A stretch of DNA of 33,748 nt from the NCBI GenBank assembly GCA_017985675.1, contig JAGNXB010000026.1:1-33748 (forward strand). The letters run 5' to 3'. The translations under genes were made by a program, and so were the position numbers. The stretch is from Saprospiraceae bacterium. GTDB lineage: Bacteria > Bacteroidota > Bacteroidia > Chitinophagales > Saprospiraceae. Positions 15,853-27,588 of the stretch are shown one piece after another (position 1 is the first letter of the stretch; the number at the start of each line of letters is the position of its first letter). The notes under the pieces were generated by a model, which saw only the letters and a program-made list of their open reading frames with translations, did not search any database and had not been told where the DNA came from.

Positions 15853-16305
15853 ATGGCAAAAGAAGTAGACGTTTTCATCAAATTGCAAGTAAAAGGCGGA
15901 CAGGCAAATCCAGCCCCACCAGTAGGCCCTGCATTAGGTTCTAAAGGTGTAAATATCATGGAATTCTGCAAACGTTTTAATGCAGAGACCCAGGATAAAC
16001 AAGGGAAAATTTTGCCCGTTGTCATTTCTGTGTACAAGGATAAATCCTTTGACTTTAAAATTAAAACACCTCCTGCCGCTATACAGCTCATGGAGGCGTC
16101 TAAAGTTAAAAAAGGATCCCCTGAGCCAAACCGTAAAAAAGTTGGAACAGTATCATGGGATCAGGTTAAGGCTATTGCTGAAGACAAAATGGCCGATCTG
16201 AACGCATTTACAGTAGACGCTGCAATGCGCATGGTTGCTGGGACTGCTCGTTCCATGGGTTTGGTTGTTGAAGGTACTCCTCCATGGGGGGCTTCAGACA
16301 ATTAA
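15853..16305 (+). CDS. rplK: Large ribosomal subunit protein uL11
   Basis: uL11 forms the base of the GTPase-associated stalk with 23S rRNA. The 150-residue product starts [20 protein letters not shown] and has the conserved [19 protein letters not shown] segment that binds thiopeptides, then [12 protein letters not shown] and a C-terminal domain ending SMGLVVEG. It is a little longer than the usual 141-147 residues because of a short C-terminal extension. Confidence 0.98.
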   Translation: MAKEVDVFIKLQVKGGQANPAPPVGPALGSKGVNIMEFCKRFNAETQDKQGKILPVVISVYKDKSFDFKIKTPPAAIQLMEASKVKKGSPEPNRKKVGTVSWDQVKAIAEDKMADLNAFTVDAAMRMVAGTARSMGLVVEGTPPWGASDN

Positions 16306-16371
16306 TCAATTATTTACTAACAGGGAGTGAGGACTTAAATGACCTTCACGCAAATACCTAAATAGAAGTCT

Positions 16372-17067
16372 ATGCCTAAAATAACAAAGAAGCGAAAGCT
16401 TGTAGATGCGAAAGTGGAACAGGACAAACTCTATCAGTTAGAGGAAGCCTTTTCACTTGTAAAAGAGGTTAATACAACCAAGTTTAATGCCTCTGTCGAT
16501 ATTCATGTTCGTCTCGGTGTTGATCCTCGTAAAGCGGATCAGGCCTTGCGTGGAACGGTTACATTGCCGCACGGTACAGGTAAAACAAAACGCGTATTGG
16601 CATTAGTGACTCCTGACAAAGAAGATGAAGCTCGTGCAGCTGGAGCTGACCATGTTGGATTGGATGAATTTATTCAAAAGATCTCTGACGGTTGGACGGA
16701 TGTTGACGTTATTGTAGCCATGCCTACCGTTATGGCCCAGCTCGGTAAAATTGGTCGTATTCTTGGACCACGTGGTTTAATGCCTAACCCTAAAACGGGT
16801 ACGGTGACTATGGATGTTGGTGGGGCTGTTAAGGAGGTGAAAGGAGGTAAAATTTCTTTCCGTGTGGACAAATTTGGAATCATTCACTCAACAGTCGGTC
16901 GGGTCTCTTTTCCAAGTAATGATTTGCTTGCAAACGCAAATGAATTATTAAACACGCTGGTGAAGATGAAGCCTTCAACTGCTAAAGGTACCTATATTAA
17001 ATCGGTGACTGTGGCCAGCACAATGAGCCCGGGTATCAAGATTGACCCCAGGAGTATCAAGCATTAA
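16372..17067 (+). CDS. rplA: Large ribosomal subunit protein uL1
   Basis: uL1 forms the mobile L1 stalk that helps deacylated tRNA leave the E site, and in many bacteria represses its own operon. The 231-residue product shows the standard pattern: [20 protein letters not shown] at the start, [34 protein letters not shown] (about 133-147) and [14 protein letters not shown] near the end. It lies 66 bases after rplK and 23 before rplJ. Confidence 0.98.
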   Translation: MPKITKKRKLVDAKVEQDKLYQLEEAFSLVKEVNTTKFNASVDIHVRLGVDPRKADQALRGTVTLPHGTGKTKRVLALVTPDKEDEARAAGADHVGLDEFIQKISDGWTDVDVIVAMPTVMAQLGKIGRILGPRGLMPNPKTGTVTMDVGGAVKEVKGGKISFRVDKFGIIHSTVGRVSFPSNDLLANANELLNTLVKMKPSTAKGTYIKSVTVASTMSPGIKIDPRSIKH

Positions 17068-17090
17068 TAACCGACGCTAAACAAGAAATC

Positions 17091-17618
17091 ATGACACGCG
17101 AAGAAAAAGCAGTTGCTATTGAGCAATTGAGAGATAAACTTGAAGATAATCAGTTCTTTTATCTGGCTGATACATCGTCAATGACGGTTGCAGAAATTTC
17201 CGCTTTGCGCCGAATTTGTTTTGATAAAGGAATTGACATTAAAGTTGTCAAAAATACCATTGCCCGTAAAGCAATGGAGACATTCCCTGAGGAACGCAAT
17301 TATTCAGCAATATTTGATGCGCTCAAAGGAACTACCGCTATTCTGTTCACGCAGGCAGCAAATCTTCCAGCAAAGGTCCTTAAGGAATATCGTAAGGACG
17401 GCGCAAAACCCAAATTAAAGGCTGCTTATATTGAGACAGCCATTTTCATGGGTGATGATCAGTTGGATTTGCTGACAAAACTCAAATCAAAGGAAGAACT
17501 GGTTGGCGAGATCATTGGTCTGCTCCAGTCTCCAGCGAAGAATGTTATCAGTGCACTCAAATCTGGTGGTTCAACTATCGCCGGATTAGTAAAGGCACTG
17601 GAAGAGCGCGCAGCATAA
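17091..17618 (+). CDS. rplJ: Large ribosomal subunit protein uL10
   Basis: uL10 anchors the bL12 dimers to the ribosome. The 175-residue protein opens MTREEKAVAIEQLRDKLE, with the conserved DTSSMTVAEISALRR (about 27-41) and VKNTIARKAME (about 54-64); its C-terminal helix (VISALKSGGSTIAGLVKALEE) is the bL12 docking region. Only 23 bases separate it from rplA, so there is no room for the long uL10-binding leader known from some other bacteria. Confidence 0.98.
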   Translation: MTREEKAVAIEQLRDKLEDNQFFYLADTSSMTVAEISALRRICFDKGIDIKVVKNTIARKAMETFPEERNYSAIFDALKGTTAILFTQAANLPAKVLKEYRKDGAKPKLKAAYIETAIFMGDDQLDLLTKLKSKEELVGEIIGLLQSPAKNVISALKSGGSTIAGLVKALEERAA

Positions 17619-17702
17619 GAGCTGTGCGTCCAATCAATATGGCTTCCAAGTCATGCGCATATATGTTATTCGCATTTTATCATTAGTAAAAAAACAAGCA
17701 AA

Positions 17703-18080
17703 ATGGCAGATCTGAAAGGCCTTGCAGAACAATTGGTCAACTTGACCGTGAAAGAAGTCAACGAACTCGCAGCCATCCTAAAGGATGACTATGGCATTGA
17801 GCCTGCTGCAGCAGCTGTAGCTATTGCAGCTCCGGCAGCTGGTGGTGGAGAATCTGCTGCTGTAGAACAGACTGAATTTGACGTCATCCTCACCAGCGCT
17901 GGTGCGGCCAAACTGCAAGTTGTAAAAGAAGTTAAAACCATCACTGGTCTCGGTTTGAAAGAAGCGAAAGACCTCGTAGATGGCGCTCCCGGTGTTGTAA
18001 AATCGGGTGTTTCAAAAGACGAAGCTCAGTCTATCAAGGCGGCTTTGGAAGAAGCAGGCGCCTCTGTTGAGGTTAAGTAA
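17703..18080 (+). CDS. rplL: Large ribosomal subunit protein bL12 (L7/L12)
   Basis: bL12 forms the stalk that recruits translation GTPases. The 125-residue, acidic protein has an N-terminal dimerisation helix region (about 1-32), an Ala/Gly-rich hinge (about 38-55) and the C-terminal domain with [18 protein letters not shown] and [20 protein letters not shown]. It follows rplJ by 84 bases and is separated from rpoB by a 176-base gap with a strong hairpin. Confidence 0.99.
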   Translation: MADLKGLAEQLVNLTVKEVNELAAILKDDYGIEPAAAAVAIAAPAAGGGESAAVEQTEFDVILTSAGAAKLQVVKEVKTITGLGLKEAKDLVDGAPGVVKSGVSKDEAQSIKAALEEAGASVEVK

Positions 18081-18147
18081 TTAAGCTTTTTTTTAATCGT
18101 GCCAAAGGTGATATGCGCGTAAACGCACGTTATAACACTACTTCTAC

Positions 18148-18203
18148 CAGAATGATGGCTTAGTGGTTCACTTCGGTGCACTGCTAAGCCCTTTCTGATT
18201 TTT
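18148..18203 (+). promoter_or_regulatory. Attenuator-like hairpin between rplL and rpoB
   Basis: A long stem-loop: CAGAA (18148-18152) with TTCTG (18193-18197), GGCTTAG (18157-18163) with CTAAGCC (18184-18190), then TGGT/ACTG (with wobbles) and CAC/GTG closed by a TTCG tetraloop. ATTTTT follows directly (18198-18203), so it resembles an intrinsic terminator. Placed between rplL and rpoB, it could set the ratio of ribosomal protein to RNA polymerase mRNA by partial termination or RNA processing, as known for the E. coli rplL-rpoB gap. Confidence 0.65.
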
Positions 18204-18256
18204 ACCAGCTTCCGGAAGAGGAGGTACTTTTTCATCGTTCAAAAACGCACTTCCAC

Positions 18257-21200
18257 ATGGGATCCAACGTTCAGTTGATCAAACCCGAACAGCTTCGAGT
18301 TAACTTCGGGAAAATTAAAATATCTCCGGAATATCCGGATTTGCTGGATATCCAGCTTCGCTCTTTTCAGGAGTTTTTCCAATTGGAAACAACACCCGAA
18401 AATCGTAACAGCGAGGGACTCTACAAAGTGTTCCAGGAAAACTTTCCTATCTCTGATGCAAGGAGTATCTTCCTTCTAGAGTTTCTAGATTACTTTATAG
18501 ACCCGCCACGCTATAGCATCGAAGAGTGCATGCAACGTGGTTTAACATATAGTGTTCCATTGAAAGCTAAATTGAAGCTTTCATGTAATGATGAGGAACA
18601 CATCGATTTCCAAACGATTGTTCAGGATGTTTTCTTAGGAAATATTCCATACATGACGCCCAAAGGCACCTTTGTGATCAATGGTGCTGAACGTGTAATT
18701 GTATCCCAGTTACACCGTTCACCCGGGGTTTTCTTTGGTCAAAGCTTCCACCCTAACGGTAGCCAGATCTTTTCTGCGCGTGTCATTCCTTTTAAGGGTG
18801 CATGGATGGAGTTTGCAACAGACATTAATAATGTCATGTATTCTTACATCGACCGAAAGAAAAAGTTCCCTGTTACCACGCTGCTTCGCGCTATTGGATT
18901 TGACACGGATAAAGCTATTCTAGATATTTTTGGTCTGGCTGACGAGATCAACGCCAATGAAGCCGATCTTCATAAGGCTATTGGTCGGAAATTAGCTGCT
19001 CGTGTCCTCCGCAGTTGGACCGAAGACTTTGTGGATGAAGATACAGGTGAGGTAGTAACTATCGAACGGAATGAAATCATCCTTGAAAGGGATGTCATTC
19101 TCGACGAACAAAACATCGCGGATGTACTAAAGGCAGAGTGCAAAACGGTCATACTTCAAAAAGAAGAAGTTGAAGAAGACTACGCTATTATATACAACAC
19201 ATTGCAAAAGGACCCCTCCAGTTCTGAGATGGAGGCTGTTACACACATCTATCGTCAGCTACGTGGAACTGATCCACCCGATGAAGAGACAGCCAGGGGT
19301 ATTATCGACAAACTCTTTTTCTCCGATAAACGCTACAATCTTGGCGATGTAGGTCGCTATAAGATTAACCGAAAACTTGGGCTTGATATTCCTGAAGAGA
19401 CGCTAGTGCTTACCAAGGAGGATATCATTCATATCGTCAAATATCTTGTAAAGCTGATAAACCAGCATGCCGATATTGATGATATTGACCACTTGAGTAA
19501 TCGCCGTGTTCGTACTGTTGGAGAACAACTTTTTGCTCAGTTCGGAGTCGGTCTTGCACGGATGGCCAGAACCATACGTGAGCGCATGAACGTACGTGAT
19601 AATGAGGTATTTACTCCAGTAGACCTGATTAACGCACGAACATTATCTTCTGTAATCAACTCTTTTTTTGGTACAAGCCAATTATCACAATTCCTCGATC
19701 AAACCAATCCATTATCTGAAATCACTCACAAACGACGGATTTCCGCACTAGGACCGGGTGGTCTGAGCAGAGAGCGGGCTGGTTTTGAGGTGCGTGACGT
19801 ACACTATTCACACTATGGCCGTCTATGTACCATTGAGACGCCAGAAGGTCCAAATATTGGTTTGATCAGCACACTGTGTGTTCATGCCAAAGTTAATAAG
19901 ATGGGCTTTTTGGAAACGCCTTATAGAAGGGTTATCGAAGGAAAGCTGGATGTGGTTGGCAACGTAGAGTTTCTCTCTGCAGAAGGAGAAGACTTCATGC
20001 GTATAGCTCAGGCGAATGCGCCCCTGGATGAAAAAGGCGTGTTTCTTGCGGACCGAATCAAATCCAGAGAACATGGGGAATTTCCTGTGCTTTCTCCGAA
20101 TGAACTGGACTATATGGACGTGGCGCCCAACCAAATTGTAGGAGTTTCTGCGTCTCTGATTCCATTCCTTGAGCACGATGATGCCAACCGTGCCTTGATG
20201 GGTTCAAACATGCAACGTCAGGCAGTACCTCTCATCAAGCCATCATCACCAATCGTTGGTACAGGCCTGGAAGGAAAGGTTGCTCGTGACTCCCGGATGC
20301 TAATTAATGCAGAAGGTGAAGGTGTTGTTGAATATGTTGATGCAAATCAGGTTGTGATCCGCTACGATCGCAATGAGGACGAACAATTAATTTCGTTTGA
20401 AGATAATCGCAAGACATATGTACTTACTAAGTTTCTGAGTACAAACCAAGGTACTTGTATCAATTTGAAACCGATTGTCCGCAAAGGGGATCGTGTAGTC
20501 AAAGGCCAAATCCTTTGTGATGGTTATGCAACGGAAAATGGAGAGCTGGCACTCGGACAAAACCTGAAGGTGGCATTCATGCCATGGAAAGGTTACAACT
20601 TTGAGGATGCTATCGTAATTTCGGAACGGGTTGTTCGTGATGATATTTTTACATCCATCCACATTGAAAGTTTTGAATTGGATGTTCGGGATACTAAGTT
20701 AGGTGAAGAAGAATTGACTAATGACATTCCCAACGTCAGTGAAGAAGCTACCAAAGATTTGGATGAGCAAGGAATCATTCGGGTTGGTGCCTGGGTGAAT
20801 GAGGGCGATATTGTCATCGGAAAAATCACTCCTAAAGGTGAATCTGATCCAACACCTGAAGAAAAACTGCTGCGTGCCATCTTTGGAGACAAAGCTGGTG
20901 ATGTAAAAGATGCTTCACTTAAAGCACCTCCGTCTACTTTTGGTGTAGTTATCGACCGCCAGGTTTTTGCACGAGCCAAAAAGGATAAAGTGCAAAAAGT
21001 GCAGGAGAAAGAGATGCTTGACAAACTGGATGACCAGCACGCGATTGCCATGAATGAATTAAAAACCATTCTGATGGACAAATTGATGTCGCTCACACAG
21101 AACAAGACATCACAGGGTATCAAGAGTATTTACAACGAGGAGATGGTCTCCAAAGGGATCAAGCTAAATCAATCAGTACTTAAAAATATTGATTTCGGTG

Positions 21201-22078
21201 TTGTTGATGTTCACAACTGGACAGAAGAAAAACACACCAATGATCTCGTTGCTGTGTTGCTCCACAATTACTCCATCAAAGTGAATGAGGAGTTGGGCCG
21301 CTACAAGCGGGAAAAATTCAATATCTCTATCGGAGACGAATTGCCCGCCGGAGTCCTGAAATTGGCCAAAGTATATTTGGCTCGGAAACGCAAACTGAAG
21401 GTTGGCGATAAGATGGCAGGTCGCCACGGTAATAAAGGTATCGTGTCCAAGATTGTCCGTGCAGAAGATATGCCGTTCCTTCCTGATGGCACGCCAGTTG
21501 ATATTGTTCTGAATCCACTAGGGGTACCTTCAAGGATGAACCTGGGACAGATTTTCGAAACAGTTCTCGGATGGGCTGGTGAAAAATTAGGTCTCAAGTT
21601 TGCAACGCCGATTTTTGATGGCGCCAAACGGCATGAGGTAGAAACCTACATCGAAAATGCTGGCCTCCCGGCTCTTGGTCAGACTTTCTTGTCTGATGGG
21701 GAAACAGGAGACCGCTTCCACCAGGAAGCCACCGTCGGCGTGATCTATATGATCAAGCTATCCCACATGATCGATGATAAGATGCACGCAAGATCTATTG
21801 GCCCATATTCGTTAATCACCCAGCAACCACTTGGTGGTAAAGCTCAATTTGGTGGTCAGCGTTTCGGGGAGATGGAAGTTTGGGCATTGGAGGCATTCGG
21901 TGCCAGCACAATACTTCGTGAATTACTTACGGTCAAATCGGACGATATCGTTGGTCGCGCCAAAACGTATGAAGCGATTGTTAAAGGGGATAATTTGCCA
22001 GAACCAAATATTCCGGAATCATTCAATGTACTAATTCACGAATTACGTGGATTAGCGCTTGATGTGAAGTTTGACTAA
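18257..22078 (+). CDS. rpoB: DNA-directed RNA polymerase subunit beta
   Basis: RpoB is one of the two catalytic subunits of RNA polymerase. The 1273-residue product is full-length for Bacteroidota. Visible landmarks are [12 protein letters not shown], the rifampicin region around [19 protein letters not shown] and [20 protein letters not shown], and [17 protein letters not shown] and [15 protein letters not shown] in the C-terminal half. The rifampicin residues corresponding to E. coli Asp516, His526 and Ser531 are wild-type, but the position equivalent to Pro564 (RVCPIETPEG in E. coli) is Thr525 here ([10 protein letters not shown]). It is read from an ATG with no Shine-Dalgarno sequence; an AGGAGGT lies too far upstream (about 45 bases). 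rpoC follows after 43 bases. Confidence 0.99.
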   Translation: MGSNVQLIKPEQLRVNFGKIKISPEYPDLLDIQLRSFQEFFQLETTPENRNSEGLYKVFQENFPISDARSIFLLEFLDYFIDPPRYSIEECMQRGLTYSVPLKAKLKLSCNDEEHIDFQTIVQDVFLGNIPYMTPKGTFVINGAERVIVSQLHRSPGVFFGQSFHPNGSQIFSARVIPFKGAWMEFATDINNVMYSYIDRKKKFPVTTLLRAIGFDTDKAILDIFGLADEINANEADLHKAIGRKLAARVLRSWTEDFVDEDTGEVVTIERNEIILERDVILDEQNIADVLKAECKTVILQKEEVEEDYAIIYNTLQKDPSSSEMEAVTHIYRQLRGTDPPDEETARGIIDKLFFSDKRYNLGDVGRYKINRKLGLDIPEETLVLTKEDIIHIVKYLVKLINQHADIDDIDHLSNRRVRTVGEQLFAQFGVGLARMARTIRERMNVRDNEVFTPVDLINARTLSSVINSFFGTSQLSQFLDQTNPLSEITHKRRISALGPGGLSRERAGFEVRDVHYSHYGRLCTIETPEGPNIGLISTLCVHAKVNKMGFLETPYRRVIEGKLDVVGNVEFLSAEGEDFMRIAQANAPLDEKGVFLADRIKSREHGEFPVLSPNELDYMDVAPNQIVGVSASLIPFLEHDDANRALMGSNMQRQAVPLIKPSSPIVGTGLEGKVARDSRMLINAEGEGVVEYVDANQVVIRYDRNEDEQLISFEDNRKTYVLTKFLSTNQGTCINLKPIVRKGDRVVKGQILCDGYATENGELALGQNLKVAFMPWKGYNFEDAIVISERVVRDDIFTSIHIESFELDVRDTKLGEEELTNDIPNVSEEATKDLDEQGIIRVGAWVNEGDIVIGKITPKGESDPTPEEKLLRAIFGDKAGDVKDASLKAPPSTFGVVIDRQVFARAKKDKVQKVQEKEMLDKLDDQHAIAMNELKTILMDKLMSLTQNKTSQGIKSIYNEEMVSKGIKLNQSVLKNIDFGVVDVHNWTEEKHTNDLVAVLLHNYSIKVNEELGRYKREKFNISIGDELPAGVLKLAKVYLARKRKLKVGDKMAGRHGNKGIVSKIVRAEDMPFLPDGTPVDIVLNPLGVPSRMNLGQIFETVLGWAGEKLGLKFATPIFDGAKRHEVETYIENAGLPALGQTFLSDGETGDRFHQEATVGVIYMIKLSHMIDDKMHARSIGPYSLITQQPLGGKAQFGGQRFGEMEVWALEAFGASTILRELLTVKSDDIVGRAKTYEAIVKGDNLPEPNIPESFNVLIHELRGLALDVKFD

Positions 22079-22121
22079 TCGTTGATTGCAGTCGCTTTTT
22101 TTAGCATTACAAACCACAGCT

Positions 22122-25100
22122 ATGCCTTTTAAGAAAAATCTAAATACACCGACCTCCAACTTTGAGTCTATCACTATTAGTCTGGCATCTCCGGAAGAGA
22201 TTCTGGAACGTTCCTATGGTGAGGTACTCAAACCGGAGACTATTAACTACCGCTCTTATAAACCGGAACGTGACGGTCTGTTCTGTGAGCGCATTTTTGG
22301 ACCTGTCAAGGACTACGAATGTTATTGCGGAAAATACAAACGTATTCGCTATAAAGGAATCGTTTGTGACCGTTGTGGGGTAGAAGTAACCGAAAAGAAA
22401 GTTCGTCGTGAGCGCATGGGACATATTAAGCTGGTTGTACCTGTGGTACATATCTGGTTTTTTAAGTCCTTGCCCAATAAGATTGGCTATCTCCTTGGCC
22501 TTTCCTCCAAAAAACTGGAGAGCATTATTTATTACGAGCGGTATTGCGTGATCAACCCTGGTATTAAAGAAGCGGAAGGCGTTTCCAGACTTGATCTCCT
22601 GAGTGAGGAGGAATACCTGGAAATCCTGGATACACTCCCTAAGGAAAACCAGCAATACGAGGACTCCCATCCAGACAAATTTATCGCCAAGATGGGTGCT
22701 GAGGCTGTTCATGACCTGCTTGCAGGTTTGAAATTGGATGACTTGTCTTATGAGTTGCGTAACCAGGCGGCTAACGAAACTAGTCAGCAACGTAAATCAG
22801 AAGCCCTCAAGCGCCTTCGGATTGTTGAAGCATTCCGTGAAGGCATGTTGCAAATTGAGAATAAACCGGAATGGACAATCATCCATTATCTGCCAGTTAT
22901 TCCACCCGAGCTCAGACCACTGGTGCCGCTGGATGGTGGACGTTTTGCCAGTTCAGACTTGAACGATTTATACAGAAGGGTTATCATCCGTAACAATCGT
23001 CTAAAGCGTCTTTTGGAAATTAAAGCTCCAGAGGTTATCCTTCGGAATGAAAAGCGGATGCTCCAGGAAGCTGTTGATTCACTATTTGACAATAGCCGGA
23101 AATCTAATGCCGTTAAGGCTGAAGGTGGCCGTGCCCTTAAATCATTAAGTGATATTCTCAAAGGCAAACAGGGTCGTTTCCGTCAAAACCTACTCGGTAA
23201 ACGGGTAGACTATTCCGGACGTTCAGTTATTGTAGTAGGGCCATCGCTGAAATTACATGAATGCGGACTCCCAAAAGGAATGGCTGCAGAATTGTTTAAA
23301 CCCTTCATAATTCGTAAATTAATTGAACGGGGAATCGTGAAGACGGTTAAGTCAGCCAAAAAACTAGTCGACAAAAAAGACTCCGTGATTTGGGATATCC
23401 TTGAAAATATTCTCAATGGACACCCGGTCATGTTAAACCGGGCCCCAACGCTTCACCGATTGTCAATTCAGGCATTCCAGCCACGACTGATCGAAGGTAA
23501 GGCTATCCAACTCCACCCATTGGTCTGCGGTGCGTTTAACGCCGACTTTGATGGTGACCAGATGGCGGTACACGTGCCATTGAGCCACGAAGCCATATTG
23601 GAAGCACAGGTGTTGATGCTTTCTTCCCACAACATGTTGAACCCGCAAGACGGTAGCCCAGTAACCCTGCCTTCACAGGACATGGTACTAGGTTTGTACT
23701 ATCTTACCAAGGAGCGTAAGAGCAGCAAGGAACGGGTTGTTTTGGGAGAAGGTATGATCTTCTATTCAAAAGAAGAAGTGCTCATTGCTTACAACGAAGG
23801 TAAAATTGACATGCATGCCGGGATTAAGGTTCGGGCGAATGTGTTAAAACCAGATGGATCTATAGGTGTAGGTATACAGGAAACAACAGTTGGTCGGGTC
23901 ATTCTAAACCAGGCGGTCCCCGAAACGGTACCGTTCATCAATGAATTGTTGACCAAGAAGAACCTAAAGGCGGTCATTTCCAGGATACTTAAGTTGACCA
24001 ACTTCAAAACGACGGCTAAGTTCCTTGATGATATCAAAGAGCTTGGCTTTATGTGGTCCTTTAAGGGGGGGTTGTCTTTTAACCTTGGTGACTTGATTGA
24101 CCCGTCTATAAAGGAAAAAACACTTATTGATGCGCAGGCTGAGGTGGATGAAGTTTGGGATAACTATAACATGGGTCTGATTACCAACAATGAACGGTAC
24201 AACCAGATCATTGATAAATGGACTTTTGCCGACAACCGGGTAACGGATAATCTGATGCGTGAGCTTGCTGCACACAAACAGGGATTCAATTCGGTATTCA
24301 TGATGTTGGACTCTGGCGCGCGTGGTTCCAAGCAGCAGATCAAGCAGCTTTGTGGATTGCGTGGACTGATGGCCAAACCAAGGAAATCAGGTGATACAGG
24401 AGGTGCGATCATCGAAAACCCTGTATTGTCCAACTTCCTTGAAGGACTTTCTGTATTAGAATATTTCATTTCAACGCACGGTGCCCGTAAGGGTCTTGCA
24501 GATACAGCCCTTAAGACGGCTGATGCCGGTTACCTTACCCGTCGCTTAGTTGACGTTTCGCAGGATGTGGTCATCCGGGAAGTCGACTGCGGCACACTTC
24601 GTGGCATCGAAACCTTTGCCTTGAAGGATCAGGATAAAGTGATCGAAACCCTTTCTCACAGGATCCAGGGACGTTATACGTTGTATGACATATATCATCC
24701 TGAAACAGAGGAGATCATTCTCAAGGCAGGCGATTATATTACACAGGATCTCGCTGATGACATGCAGGGAATGGGTGTTGAGTCAGTGACCATTCGTTCG
24801 GTTTTGACATGCGAAACACGTGAAGGGGTATGTGCAAAATGTTATGGTAAAAACCTGGCAACCAGCCGGATAGCCGAGCAAGGTGATGCAGTAGGGATTA
24901 TCGCGGCACAATCCATTGGTGAACCGGGTACCCAGCTTACACTTCGTACATTCCACGTGGGTGGTGTCGCTTCTGTAACAAAATCGGAATCCGAGATTGT
25001 AGCCAAGTATCAGGGGCGTGTGGAATTTGATGGCGTCAGATCAGCTTATTATGAAGGTCCTGATGGAAGTTATGATATCGTCCTTTCGCGGACCGGTGAA

Positions 25101-26417
25101 ATCCGGATCGTCGATCAGGAAACGAATAAATTGCTTTCTACAAATCACGTCCCTTATGGTGCTACATTGCACAAAAAGGAAGGGGATATTGCCGAAAGGG
25201 GCGAGATCCTTTGTGAGTGGGATCCATTCAATGCCGTAATCGTATCTGAATTTACAGGGATCATTCGTTTTGAAGATATTGAGGAAGGCGTAACATTCCG
25301 GATGGAGCGTGACGACCAAACTGGATATTCGGAGAAAGTAATTATTGAATCCAAGAACAAACGTAAAGTACCTATCGTCCAGATTATTAGTCCGGATGGA
25401 GAGGAGTTGCGTTCGTACACTTTGCCAGTGAGTGCCTACATCTCCGTTGATGATGGTGCAGCGGTAAAATCTGGTCAAAAAATAGCTAAGATTCCTCGCC
25501 AACAGAATAAAATCCAGGATATCACGGGCGGTCTGCCACGTGTAACGGAGCTATTTGAGGCACGTAACCCATCGAATCCTGCCGTGGTCTCTGAGATAGA
25601 TGGTGTGGTAAGTTTTGGTAAAGTGAAACGAGGAAACCGCGAATGTATCATAACGGCAAAGGATGGTCAGTTACGGAAGTATTTGATTGGATTATCCCGG
25701 CACGTATTGGTTCAGGATGGTGACTTTGTAAGAGCGGGTACACCACTTTCAGATGGTACCGTTTCCCCAAAGGATATCCTACATATCAAAGGGCCTTTCG
25801 CTGTTCAGGCCTATCTGGTCAACGGTGTACAGGAAGTATACCGTAGCCAGGGTATTACCATCAATGACAAACACATTGAAGTGATTGTACGCCAGATGAT
25901 GCGCAGGGTGCAAATCGAAGATGCCGGTGATACCAATTTGCTTGAAGGCGAAGCAGTGGATAAGTTTGAGTTCCTGGAACAGAATGACTGGATTTTTGAC
26001 AAAAAATTCATTACTGATCCGGGTGATTCTACCAGACTTAAAGCTGGCCAGTTGGTGACCTTACGTCAACTGCGGGAGGAGAACTCCATACTTAAACGCA
26101 ATGACCAAAAGGTAGTCCAGTACCGCAACGGTGTGGCTGCAACGTCAACGCCTTTACTACAGGGTATCACCAAGTCATCCCTTGGTACGTTGAGCTGGAT
26201 TTCAGCGGCATCGTTCCAGGAGACAACAAAAGTGTTGAGCTTTGCAGCTATTTCAGCCAAAAAAGATGGTCTGAACGGGTTGAAAGAGAACGTCATTGTG
26301 GGCAAACCAATTCCTGCGGGAACTGGCATGCGTCACTTCAAAAATCTGATTGTTTTGGATGAAGCCCAGATGGAGCGGCACAAAGCCCGTCTGGCTACTG
26401 TGGAACATCAGGACTAA
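22122..26417 (+). CDS. rpoC: DNA-directed RNA polymerase subunit beta'
   Basis: RpoC carries the catalytic magnesium site. The 1431-residue product includes the N-terminal zinc ribbon ([20 protein letters not shown]), [16 protein letters not shown], the catalytic [16 protein letters not shown] (three Asp), the trigger-loop and bridge-helix regions ([19 protein letters not shown]), and a second zinc site ([13 protein letters not shown]). The ATG at 22122 starts MPFKKNL, normal for the phylum; an in-frame TTG at 22086 would add 12 unrelated residues. A terminator lies 26 bases after the stop. Confidence 0.99.
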   Translation: MPFKKNLNTPTSNFESITISLASPEEILERSYGEVLKPETINYRSYKPERDGLFCERIFGPVKDYECYCGKYKRIRYKGIVCDRCGVEVTEKKVRRERMGHIKLVVPVVHIWFFKSLPNKIGYLLGLSSKKLESIIYYERYCVINPGIKEAEGVSRLDLLSEEEYLEILDTLPKENQQYEDSHPDKFIAKMGAEAVHDLLAGLKLDDLSYELRNQAANETSQQRKSEALKRLRIVEAFREGMLQIENKPEWTIIHYLPVIPPELRPLVPLDGGRFASSDLNDLYRRVIIRNNRLKRLLEIKAPEVILRNEKRMLQEAVDSLFDNSRKSNAVKAEGGRALKSLSDILKGKQGRFRQNLLGKRVDYSGRSVIVVGPSLKLHECGLPKGMAAELFKPFIIRKLIERGIVKTVKSAKKLVDKKDSVIWDILENILNGHPVMLNRAPTLHRLSIQAFQPRLIEGKAIQLHPLVCGAFNADFDGDQMAVHVPLSHEAILEAQVLMLSSHNMLNPQDGSPVTLPSQDMVLGLYYLTKERKSSKERVVLGEGMIFYSKEEVLIAYNEGKIDMHAGIKVRANVLKPDGSIGVGIQETTVGRVILNQAVPETVPFINELLTKKNLKAVISRILKLTNFKTTAKFLDDIKELGFMWSFKGGLSFNLGDLIDPSIKEKTLIDAQAEVDEVWDNYNMGLITNNERYNQIIDKWTFADNRVTDNLMRELAAHKQGFNSVFMMLDSGARGSKQQIKQLCGLRGLMAKPRKSGDTGGAIIENPVLSNFLEGLSVLEYFISTHGARKGLADTALKTADAGYLTRRLVDVSQDVVIREVDCGTLRGIETFALKDQDKVIETLSHRIQGRYTLYDIYHPETEEIILKAGDYITQDLADDMQGMGVESVTIRSVLTCETREGVCAKCYGKNLATSRIAEQGDAVGIIAAQSIGEPGTQLTLRTFHVGGVASVTKSESEIVAKYQGRVEFDGVRSAYYEGPDGSYDIVLSRTGEIRIVDQETNKLLSTNHVPYGATLHKKEGDIAERGEILCEWDPFNAVIVSEFTGIIRFEDIEEGVTFRMERDDQTGYSEKVIIESKNKRKVPIVQIISPDGEELRSYTLPVSAYISVDDGAAVKSGQKIAKIPRQQNKIQDITGGLPRVTELFEARNPSNPAVVSEIDGVVSFGKVKRGNRECIITAKDGQLRKYLIGLSRHVLVQDGDFVRAGTPLSDGTVSPKDILHIKGPFAVQAYLVNGVQEVYRSQGITINDKHIEVIVRQMMRRVQIEDAGDTNLLEGEAVDKFEFLEQNDWIFDKKFITDPGDSTRLKAGQLVTLRQLREENSILKRNDQKVVQYRNGVAATSTPLLQGITKSSLGTLSWISAASFQETTKVLSFAAISAKKDGLNGLKENVIVGKPIPAGTGMRHFKNLIVLDEAQMERHKARLATVEHQD

Positions 26418-26443
26418 TTTGAGTTTAATGATATAGAATGAGT

Positions 26444-26481
26444 AGAGGGGCGTGAACGTTGTTTATGCCCCTCTCGTTTTT
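26444..26481 (+). terminator. Terminator after rpoC
   Basis: AGAGGGGC (26444-26451) pairs perfectly with GCCCCTCT (26467-26474), 15-base loop, followed by CGTTTTT. It ends the rplK-rpoC operon and overlaps the upstream part of the ruvX reading frame, which argues against an early ruvX start at 26452. Confidence 0.85.
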
Positions 26482-26496
26482 ATAAGAGGGATCAAC

Positions 26497-26937
26497 ATGT
26501 TTCAGGAAATGGGACGATTTTTAGCTATAGATTATGGAACAAAACGTTGCGGCATTGCTGTAACTGATCCCTTGCGTATTATTGCCGCTGGATTAACAAC
26601 AGTACATCCGGAGGAATTGATGGCGTTTTTGGATAATTATCTCAAAGAGGAGCAGGTCGATAATATTGTAATCGGTCTTCCACTTCATGAGGATGGGACA
26701 AAGGCACAGCTCTATGAGCGGGTAGTGCAGGTGGGGCGTCAAATTGATAAAAGATATCCGGCGATTAAACTGGATTATTGGGACGAACGTTATACTTCGC
26801 GGATGGCTAAGGAAATTATCCGTATGTCTGGTGCCAAGCGTAAAAAACGACAGGATAAAGCCACGGTTGATAAGGTAAGTGCTGGCATCATCCTGCAAGA
26901 ATATCTCGAACAAAGCGAAAAGGAACAACGGTTATGA
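26497..26937 (+). CDS. ruvX: Putative Holliday junction resolvase / pre-16S rRNA nuclease (YqgF)
   Basis: The YqgF/RuvX family has an RNase H fold. In E. coli it processes the 5' end of pre-16S rRNA; a Holliday junction role has also been proposed. The 146-residue product has the catalytic motifs: LAIDYGTKRCGIAVTDPL (first Asp), NIVIGLPLHEDG, and the C-terminal DKATVDKVSAGIILQEYLE with the last Asp. Starts at 26497 or 26509 (MGRFLAIDYG) are both possible; the longer frame from 26452 begins inside the rpoC terminator loop and is rejected. It overlaps def by four bases (ATGA), so the two are translationally coupled. Confidence 0.93.
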   Translation: MFQEMGRFLAIDYGTKRCGIAVTDPLRIIAAGLTTVHPEELMAFLDNYLKEEQVDNIVIGLPLHEDGTKAQLYERVVQVGRQIDKRYPAIKLDYWDERYTSRMAKEIIRMSGAKRKKRQDKATVDKVSAGIILQEYLEQSEKEQRL

Positions 26938-27494
26938 TATTGCCTATTTATGCCTACGGGCAACCGGTACTAAAAAAAGTGGCGGAACAAATTGAGGAGG
27001 ATTTTGAAGATCTTCCAGGACTGATTGAGAATATGTGGCAAACGATGTATCACGCCCATGGAGTTGGACTGGCTGGCCCACAGATAGGTTTGGCTAAGCG
27101 TATATTTGTAGTAGATACACTTCAAATCAAGGATGAAGAAAAAGTGAAGGATGGCATTAAAAAGGTTTTTTTAAATGCGACAATCCTTAATGAATCTGGC
27201 AAGCCGTGGAGTTATGAAGAAGGATGCCTCAGTATTCCAGAGGTTAGGGGGGACGTGGAGCGCTTACCCATCATTCGTATCAAATTTCAGGATGAAAAAT
27301 TTGTGTGGCATGAGGAGGATTATGAAGGTCTGAATGCAAGGGTCATCCAGCACGAATACGATCATATCCAGGGCATATTGTTTGTCGAAAAGCTCAAACC
27401 GCTCAAAAAGCGATTAGTGAAAAGGAAGTTGGAGATGATCCGATCTGGTCAGGTCGATGCTGACTATCGGATGCGATTTACTCACCGTTCCTAA
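26934..27494 (+). CDS. def: Peptide deformylase
   Basis: This metalloenzyme removes the formyl group from the N-terminal Met of new proteins. The 186-residue product has all three motifs: GVGLAGPQIGL (about 43-53, motif 1), EEGCLSIPE (about 98-106, motif 2 with the metal Cys) and HEYDHIQG (about 139-146, motif 3 with both metal His and the catalytic Glu). The C-terminal basic extension is short. Its start overlaps the ruvX stop. The ruvX-def pairing is often seen in Bacteroidota. Confidence 0.97.
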   Translation: MILPIYAYGQPVLKKVAEQIEEDFEDLPGLIENMWQTMYHAHGVGLAGPQIGLAKRIFVVDTLQIKDEEKVKDGIKKVFLNATILNESGKPWSYEEGCLSIPEVRGDVERLPIIRIKFQDEKFVWHEEDYEGLNARVIQHEYDHIQGILFVEKLKPLKKRLVKRKLEMIRSGQVDADYRMRFTHRS

Positions 27495-27588
27495 GGATTA
27501 GAAACCTGAGGATATATAATAGATAGTGTTTTTGTGTTGGTGTTGGATTTTACTTTTTTCCTACCTTGTCGTCACAAAATCATTCTCT

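Noticed and set aside
26452..26496. Longer ruvX start
   Set aside because: It begins in the loop of the rpoC terminator and adds residues absent from the family.
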